From: Actinacidiphila acididurans
GTDB taxonomy: Bacteria > Actinomycetota > Actinomycetes > Streptomycetales > Streptomycetaceae
NCBI RefSeq assembly: GCF_016918855.1
Contig: NZ_JADKYB010000011.1
Span: 248,001 to 312,000 of the forward strand
Direction of reading: 5' to 3'
DNA: 64,000 nt
Under the pieces are notes generated by a model. That model searched no databases. It was not told the origin of the DNA and worked only from the letters and a program-made list of their open reading frames with translations. The translations under genes were made by a program, and so were the position numbers. Of this stretch, positions 17,007 to 24,645 are shown piece after piece (the first letter of the stretch is position 1; each line of letters begins with the position of its first letter).

Positions 17007-17755
17007 TCGGCCTTGTGCTGGCGGCCGGCGCCGGACGGCGACTGCGCCCCTACACCGACACCCTGCCCAAGGCACTGGTGCCGGTCGGGCCCGAAGGCGA
17101 CGAGGACGGCCGCACCGTCCTCGACCTGACCCTGGGCAACTTCGCCGAGGTCGGGCTGACCGAGGCCGCCGTCGTCGTCGGGTACCGCAAGGAGGCGGTC
17201 TACGCGCGCAAGGCCGCGCTGGAGGAGAAGTACGGCATCGCCCTCACCCTGATCGACAACGACCGGGCCGAGGAGTGGAACAACGCCTACTCCCTGTGGT
17301 GCGCCCGTGACGTCATCGCGCGGGGTGTGATTCTGGCCAACGGCGACACCGTGCACCCGGTGTCGGTGGAGAAGACCCTGCTGGCCGCGCGCGGACAGGG
17401 CAGCGGCATCGTGCTGGCCCTGGACACGGTCAAGAAGCTCGCCGACGAGGAGATGAAGGTCGTCGCCGAGCCGGGCCGCGGGGTGCGCCGGATCACCAAG
17501 CTGATGGACCCCGCGGACGCCACCGGCGAGTACATCGGCGTCACCCTCATCGAGGGCGACGCCGCCGGCATCCTGGCCGACGCCCTGAAGACGACGTTCG
17601 AGCGCGACCCCGGCCTGTACTACGAGGACGGCTACCAGGAACTGGTCGACCGCGGCTTCACCCTGGACGTCGCCCCGATCGGCGAGGTGCCGTGGGTCGA
17701 GATCGACAACCACGAGGATCTCGCCAAGGGCCGGGAGATCGCGTGCCAGTACTGA
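17003..17755 (+). CDS. Nucleotidyltransferase, sugar-/alcohol-phosphate type (likely cytidylyltransferase)
   Basis: 250 residues with the NTP-transferase fold: nucleotide loop 'LAAGAGRRLRPYTDTLPKAL' at the N-terminus, 'NDRAEEWNNAYSLWCAR', and the metal Asp in 'VILANGDTVHP'. The C-terminal 'VPWVEIDNHEDLAKGREI' is typical of phosphocholine/inositol-phosphate cytidylyltransferase-like enzymes. Placed between two CDP-alcohol phosphotransferases, it probably makes the CDP-activated polyol they use (inference). AGGAG lies 7 nt before the ATG, which overlaps the upstream stop as ATGA. The following GTG start lies inside its last codons. Confidence 0.85.
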   Translation: MIGLVLAAGAGRRLRPYTDTLPKALVPVGPEGDEDGRTVLDLTLGNFAEVGLTEAAVVVGYRKEAVYARKAALEEKYGIALTLIDNDRAEEWNNAYSLWCARDVIARGVILANGDTVHPVSVEKTLLAARGQGSGIVLALDTVKKLADEEMKVVAEPGRGVRRITKLMDPADATGEYIGVTLIEGDAAGILADALKTTFERDPGLYYEDGYQELVDRGFTLDVAPIGEVPWVEIDNHEDLAKGREIACQY

Positions 17756-18804
17756 CCCGGCTGATCCCTTCGCCGGTCGTCGTCGACATCAACGGCGGGG
17801 CGCTCGCCGACCTGTCCCAGCTCCTCGCCGACCAGCGGATCTCCAGCTCCGGCCGGCTGGCCGTCGCGGTCAGCGAGGGCTCCGGCGTGAAGCTGCGCGA
17901 CCGGCTGGCCCCCGAACTGCCCGGCGCCGACTGGTATCCCGTCGAGGGCGGCACCATCGACGCCGCCGTCCGGCTCGCCGACTCCATGCGCGGCAAGCGC
18001 TACGACGCGGTGGTGGGCCTGGGCGGCGGCAAGATCATCGACGTCACCAAGTACGCCGCCGCGCGGGTCGGGCTGCCGATGGTCGCGGTCGCCACCAACC
18101 TCTCGCACGACGGCATCTGCTCGCCGGTGTCCACCCTGGACAACGACAACGGCCGCGGCTCCTACGGCGTTCCCACGCCGATAGCGCTGGTCGTCGACCT
18201 GGACGTGATCCGCGAGGCCCCGGCCCGCTACGTCCGGGCCGGCATCGGCGACGCGGTGTCCAACCTGTCGGCGCTGGCCGACTGGGAGCTGTCGCACCGC
18301 GAGAACGGGGAGCCGATCGACGGCCTTGCCGCGGCGATGGCCCGCAGCGCCGGCGAGGCGGTTTTGCGCCACCCCGGCGGCATCGGCGACGACGACTTCC
18401 TGACCGTGCTGTCCGAGGGGCTGGTGCTCTCCGGCATCGCCATGACGATCAGCGGTGACACCCGCCCGTCCTCCGGCGCCTGCCACGAGATCAGCCACGC
18501 CTTCGACCTGCTGTACCCGAAGCGCGCCGCCGCCCACGGCGAGCAGGTCGGCCTCGGCGCCGCCTTCGCCATGCACCTGCGCGGTGAACGCGACCGGGCC
18601 GGGACCATCGCCGAGGTACTGCGCCACCACGGGCTGCCGGTGCTCCCCGAGGAGATCGGTTTCACCGAGCCGGAGTTCGTGGAGGCGGTACGTTTCGCGC
18701 CGCAGACCCGGCCCGGCCGCTACACGATCCTGGAACACCTGGACCTCTCCGCCACCGAGATCAGGGACGCCTACGCCGACTATGCCAAAACCATCAGTAG
18801 CTGA
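17743..18804 (+). CDS. Glycerol-1-phosphate dehydrogenase-like (AraM/EgsA family) oxidoreductase
   Basis: 353 residues of the dehydroquinate-synthase/iron-alcohol-dehydrogenase superfamily. The NAD(P) loop is 'VVGLGGGKIIDVTKYAA'; metal ligands are expected at Asp in 'AGIGDAVSNLSA', His in 'SSGACHEISHAFD' and His in 'RAAAHGEQVG', all present. 'ATNLSHDGICSPVS' matches the G1P-dehydrogenase substrate region. This family reduces dihydroxyacetone phosphate to sn-glycerol-1-phosphate, the backbone stereochemistry of archaeal lipids; in bacteria it is uncommon. Alternatively it reduces another keto-phosphate. The GTG start overlaps the upstream gene by 13 nt with GGGAG ahead of it. With the nucleotidyltransferase it could give a CDP-polyol. 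Confidence 0.8.
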   Translation: MPVLTRLIPSPVVVDINGGALADLSQLLADQRISSSGRLAVAVSEGSGVKLRDRLAPELPGADWYPVEGGTIDAAVRLADSMRGKRYDAVVGLGGGKIIDVTKYAAARVGLPMVAVATNLSHDGICSPVSTLDNDNGRGSYGVPTPIALVVDLDVIREAPARYVRAGIGDAVSNLSALADWELSHRENGEPIDGLAAAMARSAGEAVLRHPGGIGDDDFLTVLSEGLVLSGIAMTISGDTRPSSGACHEISHAFDLLYPKRAAAHGEQVGLGAAFAMHLRGERDRAGTIAEVLRHHGLPVLPEEIGFTEPEFVEAVRFAPQTRPGRYTILEHLDLSATEIRDAYADYAKTISS

Positions 18805-19567
18805 ACTTCGCCCGGTCGTTCACCCCGGCGGGATCAAGGACCGGAAGAACGGCGAGCACTGGGCCGGGCGCCTCTACATGCGCGAGATCTCGCTGCGCTG
18901 CACACGGGTCCTGCTGAACTCCCCGCTGAGCCCCAACCAGTACACGTATCTGATGATCGTGGCCGGGATGGCGGCCGGTGCCGTGCTGCTCGTGCCGGGC
19001 CTGGCCGGCGGCATACTCGCGGCCCTGCTGATCCAGCTCTACCTGCTGCTGGACTGCGTGGACGGCGAACTCGCCCGCTGGCGCCGGCAGACCTCCACCG
19101 TCGGCGTGTACCTCGACCGGGTCGGGCACTACCTGTCCGAGGCCACGCTGCTGGTCGGCTTCGGCGTGCGGGCCGCCGACGTGTTCCACCGGGACGGGCC
19201 CACCACCCAGTGGCAGTGGGCGTTCCTGGGCACCCTCGCCGCGCTCGGCGCGATCCTCATCAAGGCGGAGACCGACCTGGTGGACGTCGCCCGGATCCGG
19301 CGCGGGCTGGCCGCCGTACAGGAGTCGGCCAACGTGCCGCGCTCGTCGGGGATGGCGCTGGCCCGCCGGGCGGCCTCCGCGCTGAAGTTCCACCGGCTGG
19401 TCGGCGGGGTCGAGGCGTCGCTGCTGATGCTGGTGGCGGCGGTGGCCGATTTCGTGCACGGCGACCTGCTGTTCACCAGGATCGCCGTGGTGCTGCTGGC
19501 GGCCGTCGCCGTACTGCAGACGCTGCTGCACCTGGTGAGCATCCTCGCGTCGAGCAGGCTCAAGTGA
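18782..19567 (+). CDS. CDP-alcohol phosphatidyltransferase family protein, variant active site
   Basis: 261 residues, membrane protein with about six helices. The signature reads D-G-E-L-A-R-x8-G-x3-D-x3-H ('DCVDGELARW' then 'GVYLDRVGHY'), so the last Asp of the canonical D-G-x2-A-R-x8-G-x3-D-x3-D motif, the proposed catalytic base, is a His. It starts 23 nt inside the preceding gene and ends with a GTGA overlap to the glycosyltransferase, so coupling is tight. It probably moves a phospho-polyol onto a lipid or glycan, or the His marks a different chemistry. Confidence 0.82.
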   Translation: MPKPSVAELRPVVHPGGIKDRKNGEHWAGRLYMREISLRCTRVLLNSPLSPNQYTYLMIVAGMAAGAVLLVPGLAGGILAALLIQLYLLLDCVDGELARWRRQTSTVGVYLDRVGHYLSEATLLVGFGVRAADVFHRDGPTTQWQWAFLGTLAALGAILIKAETDLVDVARIRRGLAAVQESANVPRSSGMALARRAASALKFHRLVGGVEASLLMLVAAVADFVHGDLLFTRIAVVLLAAVAVLQTLLHLVSILASSRLK

Positions 19568-20508
19568 GCACCCGGCACGGCAGCCCGGCCGACGCCCCGC
19601 ACGGCACGGCGCCGGACCCGCCGCAGAGCAGGCCGCTGCGGCTCGGCGCGGTGGTCATCACCATGGGCAACCGGCCGGCCGAACTGCAGGAACTGCTGGA
19701 ATCGGTGGCCAAGCAGCACGGCCCGGCCATCGAGGTGGCCGTGGTCGGCAACGGCTCCCCGCTGCCCCCGCTGTCCGGTGACCTGCGCACCGCCGAACTC
19801 ACCGAGAACCTCGGCATCCCCGGCGGCCGCAACGTGGGCGTGGAACTGTTCGGGCCCGGCGGGCGCGACGTCGACGTGGTGCTGTTCCTGGACGACGACG
19901 GCATGCTGCCCTCGGCCGACACCGGCGAACTGGTCCGGGCCGCCTTCGAGGCCGACCCGGAGCTGGGCATCATCAGCTTCCGGATCGCCGACCCGGTCAC
20001 CGGCGGCACCCAGCGCCGGCACGTCCCGCGGCTGCGCGCCTCCGACCCGCTGCGCAACTCCCGCGTCACCACGTTCCTCGGCGGCGCCTGCGCGGTGCGC
20101 ACCCGCGTGATCCAGGAGGTCGGCGCGCTGCCGGCCGAGTTCTTCTACGCTCACGAGGAAACGGATCTGGCCTGGCGCGCTCTTGACGCGGGCTGGCAGA
20201 TCGAGTACCGCTCCGACCTCGTACTGCACCATCCGACGACCTCGCCGGCCCGGCACGCGGTCTATCACCGTATGGTGGCCCGTAACCGCGTGTGGCTGGC
20301 CCGTCGCAACCTGCCCTGGGCACTGGTCCCGGTGTATCTGGGCGTATGGTTCGTGGTCACCATCCTGCGGCGGCCGTCCCGGCCCGCGCTGCGCGCCTGG
20401 CTCGGTGGGTTCGCGGAAGGGTGGACCACCGCGTGCGGGCCCAGGCGTCCCATGCGGTGGCGTACGGTGTGGCGGTTGACCCGACTGGGCCGACCGCCGA
20501 TCATCTGA
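19564..20508 (+). CDS. Family 2 glycosyltransferase
   Basis: 314 residues. GT-A fold markers: 'LGAVVITMGNRPAELQELLESV' at the N-terminus, the acidic metal motif in 'VVLFLDDDGML', 'FLGGACAVRTRVIQEVG', and the acceptor-side E-E-T-D in 'FYAHEETDLAWRA'. One or two hydrophobic segments near the C-terminus ('ALVPVYLGVWFVVTIL') suggest membrane attachment. It transfers a sugar from a nucleotide sugar inside the cell, probably onto the lipid or polymer handled by the neighbouring phosphotransferases and exporter. The GTG start overlaps the upstream stop (GTGA). Confidence 0.88.
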   Translation: MSTRHGSPADAPHGTAPDPPQSRPLRLGAVVITMGNRPAELQELLESVAKQHGPAIEVAVVGNGSPLPPLSGDLRTAELTENLGIPGGRNVGVELFGPGGRDVDVVLFLDDDGMLPSADTGELVRAAFEADPELGIISFRIADPVTGGTQRRHVPRLRASDPLRNSRVTTFLGGACAVRTRVIQEVGALPAEFFYAHEETDLAWRALDAGWQIEYRSDLVLHHPTTSPARHAVYHRMVARNRVWLARRNLPWALVPVYLGVWFVVTILRRPSRPALRAWLGGFAEGWTTACGPRRPMRWRTVWRLTRLGRPPII

Positions 20509-20579
20509 CAAGCTCAGACCTGAGAGCATCAGGCGCAGCCCGGGAGTCCCCTGCCCCGGCGCGCACCTTGAGGACGAAA

Positions 20580-21518
20580 GTGTCAACTGTGAGCGAGACA
20601 ACGCACAATGGTGCGGTCGCCGTCGGTGCCCCCCCGGCCCCCTCGGCCGACGACGGCCTCAGCCCCGCCCAGCTTGCCGCCAAGTACGGCCTGTCCGTCA
20701 GCGGCGCACGACCGGGTCTGAGCGAATACACCCGGCAGCTCTGGGGCCGTCGACATTTCATCAACGAGTTCGCCAAGGCACGCACCCAGGCCCAGTACAC
20801 CCAGGCCCGCCTCGGCCAGCTCTGGCAGGTCATGACCCCGCTGCTGAACGCGGCGGTCTACTACCTGATCTTCGGCCTGCTGATCGGCACCAGCAAGGGC
20901 ATCGACAACTTCATCGCCTTCCTGGTCACCGGCGTCTTCATCTTCACCTTCACGCAGTCCTCGGTGCTCGCCGGCGTGCGCGCGGTGGCCGGCAACCTCG
21001 GCCTGATCCGGGCCCTGCACTTCCCCCGGGCCTCGATGCCGATCGCCCTGACGCTGATGCAGCTCCAGCAGCTGCTGATGTCGATGTTCGTGCTGATCGC
21101 CATCGTGCTGATGACCGGCGAGGTGCCCAACGCCGCCTGGCTGCTGCTCATCCCGGCGCTGCTGACCCAGTGGGTGTTCAACACCGGCCTGGCCCTGATC
21201 ATGGCCCGCCTGGGCAGCAAGATGACCGACCTCGCACAGCTCATGCCGTTCATACTCCGCACCTGGATGTACATGTCCGGCGTGATGTACAGCATCGACA
21301 AGCTGACCGCGACCGCCCCCCACTACGTCCGGATCCTGCTGGACACCAACCCCGCGGCGGTCTACATCGATCTGGTGCGCTTCGCCCTCATCGACAGCGT
21401 GACCTCCTCGCAGCTCCCGCCGCACGTGTGGGCGAGCGCCGTGGGCTGGGCCGTGGTCGTCGGCGTCGGCGGCTACGTGTACTTCTGGAAGGCGGAGGAA
21501 CAGTATGGCCGTGGCTGA
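20580..21518 (+). CDS. ABC exporter permease, TagG/Wzm type
   Basis: 312 residues. A cytoplasmic N-terminus of about 75 residues precedes an ABC2-type permease domain with six helices; 'FAKARTQAQYTQARLGQLWQVMTPLLNAAVYYL' (first half) and 'PHYVRILLDTNPAAVYIDLVRFALID' mark the TagG/Wzm family that exports teichoic acids and O-polysaccharide. The GTG at 20580 has GAGG 6 nt upstream; a second GTG three codons on is less well placed. It overlaps the ATPase gene by 14 nt. The 71-bp gap from the glycosyltransferase could hold a secondary promoter, but none is clear. Confidence 0.88.
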   Translation: MSTVSETTHNGAVAVGAPPAPSADDGLSPAQLAAKYGLSVSGARPGLSEYTRQLWGRRHFINEFAKARTQAQYTQARLGQLWQVMTPLLNAAVYYLIFGLLIGTSKGIDNFIAFLVTGVFIFTFTQSSVLAGVRAVAGNLGLIRALHFPRASMPIALTLMQLQQLLMSMFVLIAIVLMTGEVPNAAWLLLIPALLTQWVFNTGLALIMARLGSKMTDLAQLMPFILRTWMYMSGVMYSIDKLTATAPHYVRILLDTNPAAVYIDLVRFALIDSVTSSQLPPHVWASAVGWAVVVGVGGYVYFWKAEEQYGRG

Positions 21519-22326
21519 GCAGCACACCCCGCAGGACTCCGTCCTGCCCCCCGCGGCGCGGACCGGTACCCGGGTGCCCACGGTCATCGTGGACGACGTG
21601 CACATCGTCTACACGGTGCACGGCGCCGGCACCGGCAAGGGCAGCGCCACCGCCGCACTGGCCCGGCTGGTCATGCGCAAGAGCTCGCCCAACGTCCGCC
21701 GGGTGCACGCGGTGCGCGGGGTGACCTTCACCGCCTACCGCGGCGAGGCGATCGGCATCATCGGCTCCAACGGCTCGGGCAAGTCCACCATCCTGCGGGC
21801 CATCGCGGGCCTGCTGCCGCCGGAGAGCGGCAAGATCTACACCGACGGCCAGCCCTCCCTGCTGGGCGTCAACGCGGCGCTGATGAACGACCTGACCGGC
21901 GAGCGCAACGTGATCCTCGGCGGCCTGGCGATGGGCATGTCCCAGGAGGAGGTCCGGCAGCGCTATCAGGGGATCGTCGAGTTCTCGGGCATCAACGAGA
22001 AGGGCGACTTCATCTCGCTGCCGATGCGCACGTACTCCTCCGGCATGGCGGCCCGGCTGCGCTTCTCCATCGCGGCGGCCAAGAACCACGACGTGCTGAT
22101 GATCGACGAGGCGCTGGCCACCGGTGACCGGGCGTTCCAGAAGCGCTCGGAGAACCGCATCAAGGAACTGCGCAAGGAAGCCGGTACGGTCTTCCTGGTC
22201 AGCCACAACAACAACTCCATCCGCGACACCTGCGACCGGGTGGTGTGGCTGGAGAAGGGCGAGTTGCTGATGGACGGCCCCACCGACGAGGTGATCAAGG
22301 CCTACGAAAAGCACACCGGCAAGTAG
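21505..22326 (+). CDS. ABC exporter ATPase, TagH/Wzt type
   Basis: 273 residues. Walker A 'GSNGSGKSTILRAIAG', signature 'YSSGMAARLRFS', Walker B 'DVLMIDEALATGD' and the 'SHNNNSIRDTCDRVVWLEKG' switch region are those of polysaccharide/teichoic acid exporters. There is no long C-terminal carbohydrate-binding domain, so substrate recognition is probably by lipid or through the permease. It pairs with the overlapping permease gene and closes the seven-gene operon; a hairpin follows about 100 nt downstream. Confidence 0.92.
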   Translation: MAVAEQHTPQDSVLPPAARTGTRVPTVIVDDVHIVYTVHGAGTGKGSATAALARLVMRKSSPNVRRVHAVRGVTFTAYRGEAIGIIGSNGSGKSTILRAIAGLLPPESGKIYTDGQPSLLGVNAALMNDLTGERNVILGGLAMGMSQEEVRQRYQGIVEFSGINEKGDFISLPMRTYSSGMAARLRFSIAAAKNHDVLMIDEALATGDRAFQKRSENRIKELRKEAGTVFLVSHNNNSIRDTCDRVVWLEKGELLMDGPTDEVIKAYEKHTGK

Positions 22327-22686
22327 GCCCGGGCACGTGGGCACGGGCAGGTAAGGCCCGCCCGGGTCCGGCATGCACGATCCGCACACAGGGAAGTGAT
22401 CGGATCGCAACCTGATCGATCGGCCCCCGCTGGATGATCCGGCGGGGGTCGTGTGTTGTCCTGTCATGTCACGACCCCGGCGTACGCGGGGTGGTGGCCG
22501 GACGTAAGCTGTACCGGTGCTGGGAGCCTGTCATGATCGTCACCACCGGCGAGCGGAGGTCGGTGCGGCGTGTCCGAAATGGGAAGATTCGACCGGGCGG
22601 TGTAGAACGGGGGATGTGGCGGCCATGACGAAGGGGACCATCCTGCTCCGGGGCACCTCCGCCGCCTGTGTGCCGGGAACGCCGCG
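22327..22686. other. Intergenic region between exporter operon and hopanoid locus
   Basis: 360 bp. It contains the terminator hairpin at 22422-22450 and then about 235 bp of hpnC leader. No convincing gene; short reading frames here lack ribosome sites and typical codon use. No clear promoter for hpnC was identified. Confidence 0.4.
22422..22450 (+). terminator. Hairpin terminator after the exporter operon
   Basis: GGCCCCCGC pairs with GCGGGGGTC (7 perfect GC pairs plus one G-U and one outer pair) around an 11-nt loop, about 95 nt after the ATPase stop. It separates the exporter operon from the hopanoid genes. Confidence 0.65.
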
Positions 22687-23574
22687 GTGACCGGGGACGA
22701 CTCCTCACGGGCCGTCCTGGACAAGGCAGCGCGCGAGAACTTCCCGGTGGCACCGGTCTTCCTGCCGCGCGCCTGGCGCCAGGACCTGATGGCCGTCTAC
22801 GGATACGCCCGGCTCGTCGACGACATCGGTGACGGCGACCTGGCCGGCGGCGGACGCGAGGACGCGGTCCGGCTGGGCCTGGACCCGCAGGCCGCCGACG
22901 ACCGGCTCACCATGCTCGACGCCTTCGAGGCCGACCTGCGCCGGGTGTTCGACGGCACCCCCCGGCACCCGCTGCTGCTCGCACTGCGGCCCACCGTCCG
23001 CCGCCACCGGCTGACCCCCGAGCCCTTCCTCGGCCTGATCGAGGCCAACCGCCAGGACCAGCGGGTCCGGCGGTACGCGAGCTACGGCGACCTGCTGGCC
23101 TACTGCGAACTGTCCGCCAACCCCGTCGGCCGCCTGGTGCTGTCCATCACCGGCACCTCCACCCCCGAGCGGGTCCGCCGCTCGGACGAGATCTGCACCG
23201 CGCTGCAGATCGTGGAGCACCTCCAGGACGTGGCCGAGGACCTGGGCCGGGACCGGATCTACCTGCCGGCCGAGGACATGAAACGCTTCTCGGTGGACGA
23301 GGGCGACCTCGCCGCGCCGAGCGCCGGAGCGCAGGTCCGCGCCCTTGTCGCCTTCGAGGCCGACCGCGCGGGGGACCTGCTGGACGAGGGCGCCCCCCTG
23401 GTCGGTAGCGTGCGGGGCAGGCTTCGGCTGCTGCTCGCCGGTTTCGTCGGCGGCGGCCGGGCCGCGCTCGCCGCGGTGCGCGGCGCGGAATACGACGTAC
23501 TGGCCGGTTCGCCCAAGGCCACCAAGCCCGGCCTGCTGCGCGCGGTGGGTTCGACATTGCGAAGAGAGGGGTGA
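22687..23574 (+). CDS. hpnC: Hydroxysqualene synthase HpnC
   Basis: 295 residues, squalene/phytoene-synthase fold. The first aspartate-rich motif is 'YARLVDDIGDGDL' and the second 'VEHLQDVAEDLGRDRIYLP', as in HpnC, which converts presqualene diphosphate to hydroxysqualene. It is first in the order hpnC-hpnD-hpnE, and the GTGA overlap with hpnD indicates coupling. The GTG start was chosen from the conserved N-terminus ('AARENFPVAPVFLP'). Length is close to the family norm. Confidence 0.93.
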   Translation: MTGDDSSRAVLDKAARENFPVAPVFLPRAWRQDLMAVYGYARLVDDIGDGDLAGGGREDAVRLGLDPQAADDRLTMLDAFEADLRRVFDGTPRHPLLLALRPTVRRHRLTPEPFLGLIEANRQDQRVRRYASYGDLLAYCELSANPVGRLVLSITGTSTPERVRRSDEICTALQIVEHLQDVAEDLGRDRIYLPAEDMKRFSVDEGDLAAPSAGAQVRALVAFEADRAGDLLDEGAPLVGSVRGRLRLLLAGFVGGGRAALAAVRGAEYDVLAGSPKATKPGLLRAVGSTLRREG

Positions 23575-24518
23575 GCCGGACCGTGAACGGTTCCGCCCAG
23601 ACGTCCGGACTGGTGCTCGCGGCATACCGTTACTGCGAGACCGTCACCGGCCACGAGGCCCGTAACTTCGCGTACGGAATCCGCCTGCTGCCCACTCCCA
23701 AGCGGCAGGCCATGTCGGCGCTCTACGCGTTCTCCCGCCGGGTGGACGACATCGGCGACGGCGACCTGCCGTCCGAGGAGAAGATCCGCCGGCTCGAGGC
23801 CACCCGCGCGCTGCTCGCCCGGGTCCGCGAGGGCGCGGTCGCCGAGGACGACACCGACCCGGTGGCCGTCGCACTCGCGCACGCCTCCTCGGTCTTCCCC
23901 CTGCCCCTCGAAGGGCTGGACGAACTCATCGACGGCGTTCAGATGGATGTTCGGGGAGAACATTACGAAACGTGGGATGATCTGGCGATTTACTGCCGGT
24001 GTGTAGCCGGTGCCATCGGAAGGCTCTCGCTGGGCGTTTTCGGCACCGTGAATGGGCACGATCACGCACGTGCCGCCGAATACGCCGACACCCTCGGCCT
24101 CGCTCTGCAACTCACCAACATCCTGCGCGACCTGCGCGAGGACGCCGCCAACGGACGGACCTACCTGCCCGCCCAGGACCTCGCCAAGTTCGGCTGCGCG
24201 GACGGTTTCCACAGCGACGTACCGCCGGCCGGCTCGGACTTCGCCGGCCTGGTCGAATTCGAAGTACGCCGCGCCCGCTCGCTGTTCGCCACCGGTTATC
24301 GGCTGCTGCCGATGCTCGACCGGCGCAGCGGCGCCTGCGTGGCGGCCATGGCCGGCATCTACCGCCGGCTGCTGGACCGGATCGCGGCCGACCCCGAGGC
24401 GGTGCTGCGCGGCCGGGTCTCCCTGCCCGGGCACGAGAAGGCCTACGTCGCGGTCCGCGGCCTGGCCGGCGTCGACGCCCGCCGCTCGGCCCGAGTCCTG
24501 CCCCGGGGGGACGAGTGA
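23571..24518 (+). CDS. hpnD: Presqualene diphosphate synthase HpnD
   Basis: 315 residues. 'YAFSRRVDDIGDGDLP' and 'LTNILRDLREDAANGRTYLP' are the two DxxxD-type motifs of head-to-head prenyl synthases; 'RNFAYGIRLLPTPKRQAMSALY' is typical of HpnD. It condenses two farnesyl diphosphates to presqualene diphosphate, which HpnC and HpnE then take to squalene. The GTG start overlaps the hpnC stop by 4 nt. It is followed by a 127-bp gap before hpnE in which no gene is seen. Confidence 0.95.
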   Translation: MSRTVNGSAQTSGLVLAAYRYCETVTGHEARNFAYGIRLLPTPKRQAMSALYAFSRRVDDIGDGDLPSEEKIRRLEATRALLARVREGAVAEDDTDPVAVALAHASSVFPLPLEGLDELIDGVQMDVRGEHYETWDDLAIYCRCVAGAIGRLSLGVFGTVNGHDHARAAEYADTLGLALQLTNILRDLREDAANGRTYLPAQDLAKFGCADGFHSDVPPAGSDFAGLVEFEVRRARSLFATGYRLLPMLDRRSGACVAAMAGIYRRLLDRIAADPEAVLRGRVSLPGHEKAYVAVRGLAGVDARRSARVLPRGDE

Positions 24519-24645
24519 GCACTACCCGCGACGGCGCGGGTCCAGCACGGCACGCGAACGACCGAGCAACCCGGGCGACGCCCACCGCGTCACTTTCCGC
24601 GACAGCCCGCCGCACCAGCTGCGGTACGGTCCGAGGGGAGGACGC

